Source of the DNA: Patescibacteria group bacterium
GTDB taxonomy: Bacteria; Patescibacteriota; Gracilibacteria; UBA1369; LOWO2-01-FULL-3
Direction of reading: 5' to 3'
DNA: 16,764 nucleotides
NCBI GenBank assembly: GCA_018818755.1
Contig: JAHIRL010000013.1
Coordinates: 1 to 16,764, forward strand
Below the pieces are notes generated by a model that searched no databases, was not told where the DNA came from, and saw only the letters and a list, made by a program, of their open reading frames with translations. The position numbers and the translations under genes were made by a program. This document shows positions 13,234 to 16,764 of the stretch, piece by piece (the stretch's first letter is position 1; every line of letters starts with the position of its first letter).

Positions 13234-14205
13234 CTAATTGTTAAATAAATTGGAATACACCGCCCACTCTTCCTCATCAGTCTCCCAGAAAGAATAAATC
13301 GCCACACCAGCAAAATTATTCACTTCACTCCTGGAATTATTAAGTCCTCTTATAACGCCTCTTAAGCCCGTTCCTATATTTTCCACGACCGGATCAAAGC
13401 CCTCGCCCGCCTCGTAGCTAGGAAGGCCAATAAACACTTCCTTCTCGTCATAAAGTCTAGTCACCCAGACCGTCTGTTCCTTCACCAACCATTCATAAAG
13501 TTCAGGATCATCAAAACCGGTATCATAGGTCATCACCACAATCTGATCGGCAAATTCCCCAACATTTCTATAATTGATCTCCGTATTGTAGTTTTTAAAC
13601 TCATGCAACCTTTGCATAAGCCAAATAAAAGATTTTGGAATAAACTCCGCCAATGCCACGGACATTTTCTTTTCTTCTCCTAAATGTCCTCTTGTTTCCT
13701 TTAGCAACCTAAGAAAATCGCTATCCTCATCCCAAACAGGCTCGATATCATAATGAATACCATCAAAACCAGCCAACTCTGTCAAAATATTCACCTGAGT
13801 CAGCACATTCTCCCGCACAGATTCCTCAGCCAGATCAATCCGCCCCCTTATCTGCCCTAGCCAAGCCTGATACTCAATATCATTACTATATTGTCGAGCT
13901 GTTTCCAAAAAATTCTGCGCAAATTTATAAGTCTCCGCTTCAATCGAACCATCACTCCCCAAGGGTCCGCAATGCACAAAAATCGTATCAATTCCATGAT
14001 TTTCAAAGATCTCTACAAGAGTCCTTATTTCTTCCTCACTCTGCCATTCTCCCACCCATTTATGGCCAATCCATACGGCATTATGCCCTTTATTAAACTC
14101 AGTACCCGGCCTATTTGCCGAAAATCCCACAAAATACAACCACAAAAAAATCAACATCCCCGCCCCCACAAACACCAACAGCAATATTTTTTTATTTTTT
14201 GGCAT
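13234..14205 (-). CDS. Membrane-anchored GH18-like glycoside hydrolase
   Basis: This 323-aa protein has one N-terminal membrane anchor (about 7-27) and an extracytoplasmic domain that looks like a GH18 TIM barrel. FDGIHYDIEP (147-156) matches the catalytic DxxDxDxE strand, with D153 and the acid E155 in place. MTYDTGFDD (225-233) matches the conserved MxYD segment, and the last barrel strand may be FAGVAIYSFWET. His151 replaces the first Asp of the DxDxE core. GH18 enzymes cut GlcNAc-containing glycans (chitin, peptidoglycan or N-glycans); spore-wall SleL/YaaH-like enzymes and catalytically dead members also exist, so the substrate is open. The start overlaps the end of the TrmH-family gene by 14 bp, and ybeY follows 4 bp downstream. 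Confidence 0.72.
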   Translation of the reverse strand: MPKNKKILLLVFVGAGMLIFLWLYFVGFSANRPGTEFNKGHNAVWIGHKWVGEWQSEEEIRTLVEIFENHGIDTIFVHCGPLGSDGSIEAETYKFAQNFLETARQYSNDIEYQAWLGQIRGRIDLAEESVRENVLTQVNILTELAGFDGIHYDIEPVWDEDSDFLRLLKETRGHLGEEKKMSVALAEFIPKSFIWLMQRLHEFKNYNTEINYRNVGEFADQIVVMTYDTGFDDPELYEWLVKEQTVWVTRLYDEKEVFIGLPSYEAGEGFDPVVENIGTGLRGVIRGLNNSRSEVNNFAGVAIYSFWETDEEEWAVYSNLFNN

Positions 14206-14731
14206 CTCGCAATTGTTTTAAAGCTTCATACAGAATAATAGGTACACAACTGGCCACATTCAAAGAATTCGCCCGTCCCAACATTGGCACTTCAATAGCC
14301 ATATCCACCAACTCCATCACCTCATCGCTAACCCCCTCCACCTCGTGCCCAAACACAAAACAAACCGGAAAATCAAACTCCACCCCATCATAGGGCTCAC
14401 TCCCTTCACAAAGTTCAACCGCACAAACCTTCACCCCCTCAGCCTTCAGCCTCTTAACAACATCACAAGCCTCCTCCTCATACTCAAAAGGCACGATCTC
14501 CTCCGCCCCCAGAGCAGTTTTGCTTATCTCTTTGCGCGGCGGGTAGCCGGTAATCCCGCACAGAAAAATCTTTTCCACCAACACAGCCTCACTCGTTCGA
14601 AAAATCGATCCCACATTATACAAACTCCTCACATTATCCAGCAGTACAAAAATCGGCATGCGCGAAATGGCCTTAACCCCTTCAATAGAAGGCTTAGATT
14701 TCTGTATCTCCTGATGACTCTTCTTGCGCAT
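14192..14731 (-). CDS. SpoU/TrmH family RNA 2'-O-methyltransferase
   Basis: This 179-aa protein shows all three SPOUT/SpoU motifs. Motif 1 is LDNVRSLYNVGSIFRTSEA with N39 and catalytic-type R45. Motif 2 is VFGHEVEGVSDEVMELVDMAIEVPM (about 126-150). Motif 3 is LGRANSLNVASC (151-162), which forms the SAM-binding trefoil knot. It methylates a ribose 2'-OH in tRNA or rRNA, and the exact nucleotide cannot be read from sequence. The usual SLNVSVA is SLNVASC here. The ATG at 14731 overlaps the 3' end of the FG-GAP gene by 38 bp; a second Met at 14659 would avoid the overlap, but the longer form matches family N-termini better. It is the second gene of the minus-strand operon with the GH18-like gene and ybeY. 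Confidence 0.92.
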   Translation of the reverse strand: MRKKSHQEIQKSKPSIEGVKAISRMPIFVLLDNVRSLYNVGSIFRTSEAVLVEKIFLCGITGYPPRKEISKTALGAEEIVPFEYEEEACDVVKRLKAEGVKVCAVELCEGSEPYDGVEFDFPVCFVFGHEVEGVSDEVMELVDMAIEVPMLGRANSLNVASCVPIILYEALKQLRDAKK

Positions 14732-16764
14732 TTTGTTTATTTAGATATTCAATAGTTCTACTCACAAAAGCCTCAAACTCTTGCACGGTAATCTTCCCAT
14801 TCGGCCTAAAAATTTCCCCCGGTGACGCAATACCGTTTTCCACCGCAAAATTAACATAACGCGGATACCACCACATTCTCGAGATACGGGCATTTATATC
14901 AGAAAAAGAAGATTCCTGATTAGCTAATTGATCATAAGACCCCAGCTCTTGCACAAGCTCAAATTTATACTTGGGTTCAACCAGACCAGCTGCCCCTAAA
15001 ATCATTTTAAGAGCTTCAATCCTACTCAGGCTTAATTCCGGATGAAAAGGAGTCCCCTCTTCGTTCGCATAACCATTCACAAGGCCAAGTAGAGTGGCAG
15101 TATTCACAGCCTCAAAATACTCATCATCTGGATATATATCAGGATAAAGGTTTAATTCAGGCGAAAAATTAATCTCATCATATCTGGACATCGCCATAAA
15201 ATTGAAAAGGCAGAAATCAATATATTCTAAGCAATTTTTCAGTTGTTCACTCTTTTTTGTGATCAGGTTTAATCTATCCACAACAATTTTTATTGCCTCC
15301 CCTCTGCTCACAGTCATATTCTCCGGTTCGGTAATCAATTTCATCGTTCCAAAAGGTTTCCCTTTTCCAAAAAGTACATAAACCTTCCCCACATTCTGTC
15401 CCAATTCAGTTCCCGCATACCTTGCTCCCACAACCAAATCTTGCCGTCCATCAGCATTAAGGTCCGCAAGCATATTTCTATAACCAAACCAGTCATCGGC
15501 ACTTTCCCCATGTATTATTGAAGAAATCAGATAATCATTAACCTGATAACTCTTTCTGTAATCATCTGCGCCATACAAAACATACAAATCTCCCTCATAT
15601 TCACTCTCCGGATAACCGACACCAGGCGCTCCCACAATCAAATCGTCCCTATCATCCCCATCAAAATCCTCAACCAAAACATCAGCCCCAATCATCATCC
15701 CTTTAAATGAACCATCAACTTTCACATCCCCATCTGACTCAACAAGAGCAGTACCCTTATCATAAAAATGACTCCCCCCAAAAAATATGTTGGCACTACC
15801 TCCCTGCTTTTGATCTTTATAAGGAAAGGAGCTCACCACAATATCCAGCACTCCGTCTCCATTCATATCTCCAAGATCCAAATCAAAGCCAAACCAGGCA
15901 CTAGCCTTCTCTCCCAAAATATAAGCCGTATAGGCCCGAATCGTCTTAAACCACTTCTCGCGGCCTCTAAACACATAAACCTTCCCTGCCTCCATTTTGT
16001 CACTGGCACTACCTTTATAAGCCCCAATTACAACATCCACCAAGTTGTCACCCGTGACATCACCAACAGCGATTTTAGAACCGAATCTTTCATTGGAAAA
16101 TTTTCCATAAAAGGTCACAGACGCGTTATCAGTATCCATACTAAAAGCCTCCTTCCCAAATCCATCCTCCCCTCCAAAAAATAAATAGACAGCTCCACTA
16201 TTGCGAACATTATCAGAAGATGCCGCAGGCGCTCCAACCAACAAATCTTCAAATCCATCCATATTTATGTCAACAGTAGACAGAGCCAATCCGAAAGAAT
16301 CCTTATGTCTACTTCCCGCAAGTTCAACACTTGGCTTTTCCAAGCTAAAATCAGGCATTTGTCCACTCCCTGTCAACTCGCCATAAAAAATGTACACTCT
16401 TCCCTGCTTATCTCCTTCAGGGCCGCCATTAAAAGCGGAAATAACTAAGTCGTCAACACCATCATTATTAAAATCCGCTACAACAATATCACTTCCCAAT
16501 TGATCACCAGTATCTTCGCCCAAAATTTTTATTACATCCTCCCTTTGTATCAAGCTAAACTCTTCCCCTTCCTCGACAGGGCCCGGAATTACATAAACTG
16601 CCCCATTCCATTCCTTGTCAAAGGAAGAATAGTACGGACTACCCAGCACCAGGTCAACATAGCCGTCACCATTAAAGTCTCCCCTAGCCATTGAAGCACC
16701 CAGCTGAGCCTGTTCCATTTCGCCACTAATAACAGTTTTTTTAGGATTTTGTTCCACATAAGCC
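14694..16764 (-). CDS. FG-GAP beta-propeller protein with C-terminal SLH domains, 5' end missing
   Basis: The frame is open to the right edge, so the N-terminus, probably with a signal peptide, lies outside; the first internal start-like codon is GTG at 16757. Counting from that GTG, seven calcium-binding loops DxNxDGxxD-type recur at about residues 27, 95, 163, 233, 297, 364 and 432, each followed by a strand such as VYVFRGR. This makes a seven-bladed integrin-alpha-like propeller. Residues 480-670 carry S-layer homology units (YPDIYPDDEYFEAVNTATLLGLVNGY, then WYPRYVNFAVENGIASPGEIFRPNG), which bind secondary cell-wall polymer and fix proteins to the surface. Two Cys (509, 516) lie in the first SLH part. 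It is likely a surface adhesin or structural protein. Its end overlaps the TrmH-family gene by 38 bp, so they share an operon. Confidence 0.9.
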   Translation of the reverse strand, partial: AYVEQNPKKTVISGEMEQAQLGASMARGDFNGDGYVDLVLGSPYYSSFDKEWNGAVYVIPGPVEEGEEFSLIQREDVIKILGEDTGDQLGSDIVVADFNNDGVDDLVISAFNGGPEGDKQGRVYIFYGELTGSGQMPDFSLEKPSVELAGSRHKDSFGLALSTVDINMDGFEDLLVGAPAASSDNVRNSGAVYLFFGGEDGFGKEAFSMDTDNASVTFYGKFSNERFGSKIAVGDVTGDNLVDVVIGAYKGSASDKMEAGKVYVFRGREKWFKTIRAYTAYILGEKASAWFGFDLDLGDMNGDGVLDIVVSSFPYKDQKQGGSANIFFGGSHFYDKGTALVESDGDVKVDGSFKGMMIGADVLVEDFDGDDRDDLIVGAPGVGYPESEYEGDLYVLYGADDYRKSYQVNDYLISSIIHGESADDWFGYRNMLADLNADGRQDLVVGARYAGTELGQNVGKVYVLFGKGKPFGTMKLITEPENMTVSRGEAIKIVVDRLNLITKKSEQLKNCLEYIDFCLFNFMAMSRYDEINFSPELNLYPDIYPDDEYFEAVNTATLLGLVNGYANEEGTPFHPELSLSRIEALKMILGAAGLVEPKYKFELVQELGSYDQLANQESSFSDINARISRMWWYPRYVNFAVENGIASPGEIFRPNGKITVQEFEAFVSRTIEYLNKQNAQEESSGDTEI

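Noticed and set aside
1..16764. CRISPR array, insertion sequence or transposase
   Set aside because: No spaced repeat series, transposase motif or terminal inverted repeats with target duplication were found; the only recombinase is the Xer-type protein.

Overview
The window looks like a piece of chromosome from a bacterium of the Patescibacteria/CPR type, possibly Peregrinibacteria. This is inferred from gene content, not from a marker-gene phylogeny. The clues are a two-helix type IV secretion-like pilin, an FG-GAP beta-propeller/SLH surface protein, short versions of housekeeping proteins (MurB 294 aa, YbeY 124 aa) and the ordinary use of TGA as a stop, which argues against the UGA-recoding Absconditabacteria/Gracilibacteria. 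Promoters are classical sigma70-like (TTGACA/TATAAT with 17-bp spacing). I found no convincing Shine-Dalgarno sequence at any start in the window.

Left part (1-6240) looks like an accessory region. It holds a 5'-complete hypothetical gene leaving the left edge (1-639, minus), a Phd/RelE-type toxin-antitoxin operon (807-1355, minus) between two copies of a 57-bp direct repeat, a two-gene operon of unknown membrane-associated proteins (1628-3442, plus) ending at a strong terminator, a possible 60-aa protein, a 520-aa membrane-anchored unknown protein (minus) and a Xer-type tyrosine recombinase (5342-6238, minus). The recombinase starts 81 bp downstream of tRNA-Thr(TGT). The region is AT-rich and lacks the strong C-over-G bias seen on the plus strand further right.

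Middle (6320-10577) looks native. tRNA-Thr and murB are transcribed divergently from back-to-back promoters. They are followed by a secreted pilin-like protein with its own promoter and terminator, a PRC-barrel protein (minus), tRNA-Pro(TGG), and a plus-strand cluster of TfoX C-terminal-domain protein, DUF1287 secreted protein and SIMPL-domain protein. Three genes here (murB, the PRC-barrel gene and the tfoX-like gene) each have -35/17 bp/-10/6 nt/ATG, which predicts leaderless mRNAs.

Right part (10577-16764) is mostly minus strand. After a bidirectional terminator come a probable lipoprotein and a SAM-dependent methyltransferase. A small unknown plus-strand gene then overlaps, stop to stop, the end of a tightly packed minus-strand operon: FG-GAP/SLH surface protein (5' end beyond the window), SpoU/TrmH RNA 2'-O-methyltransferase, membrane-anchored GH18-like protein and YbeY endoribonuclease. 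This operon mixes cell-surface functions with RNA maturation.
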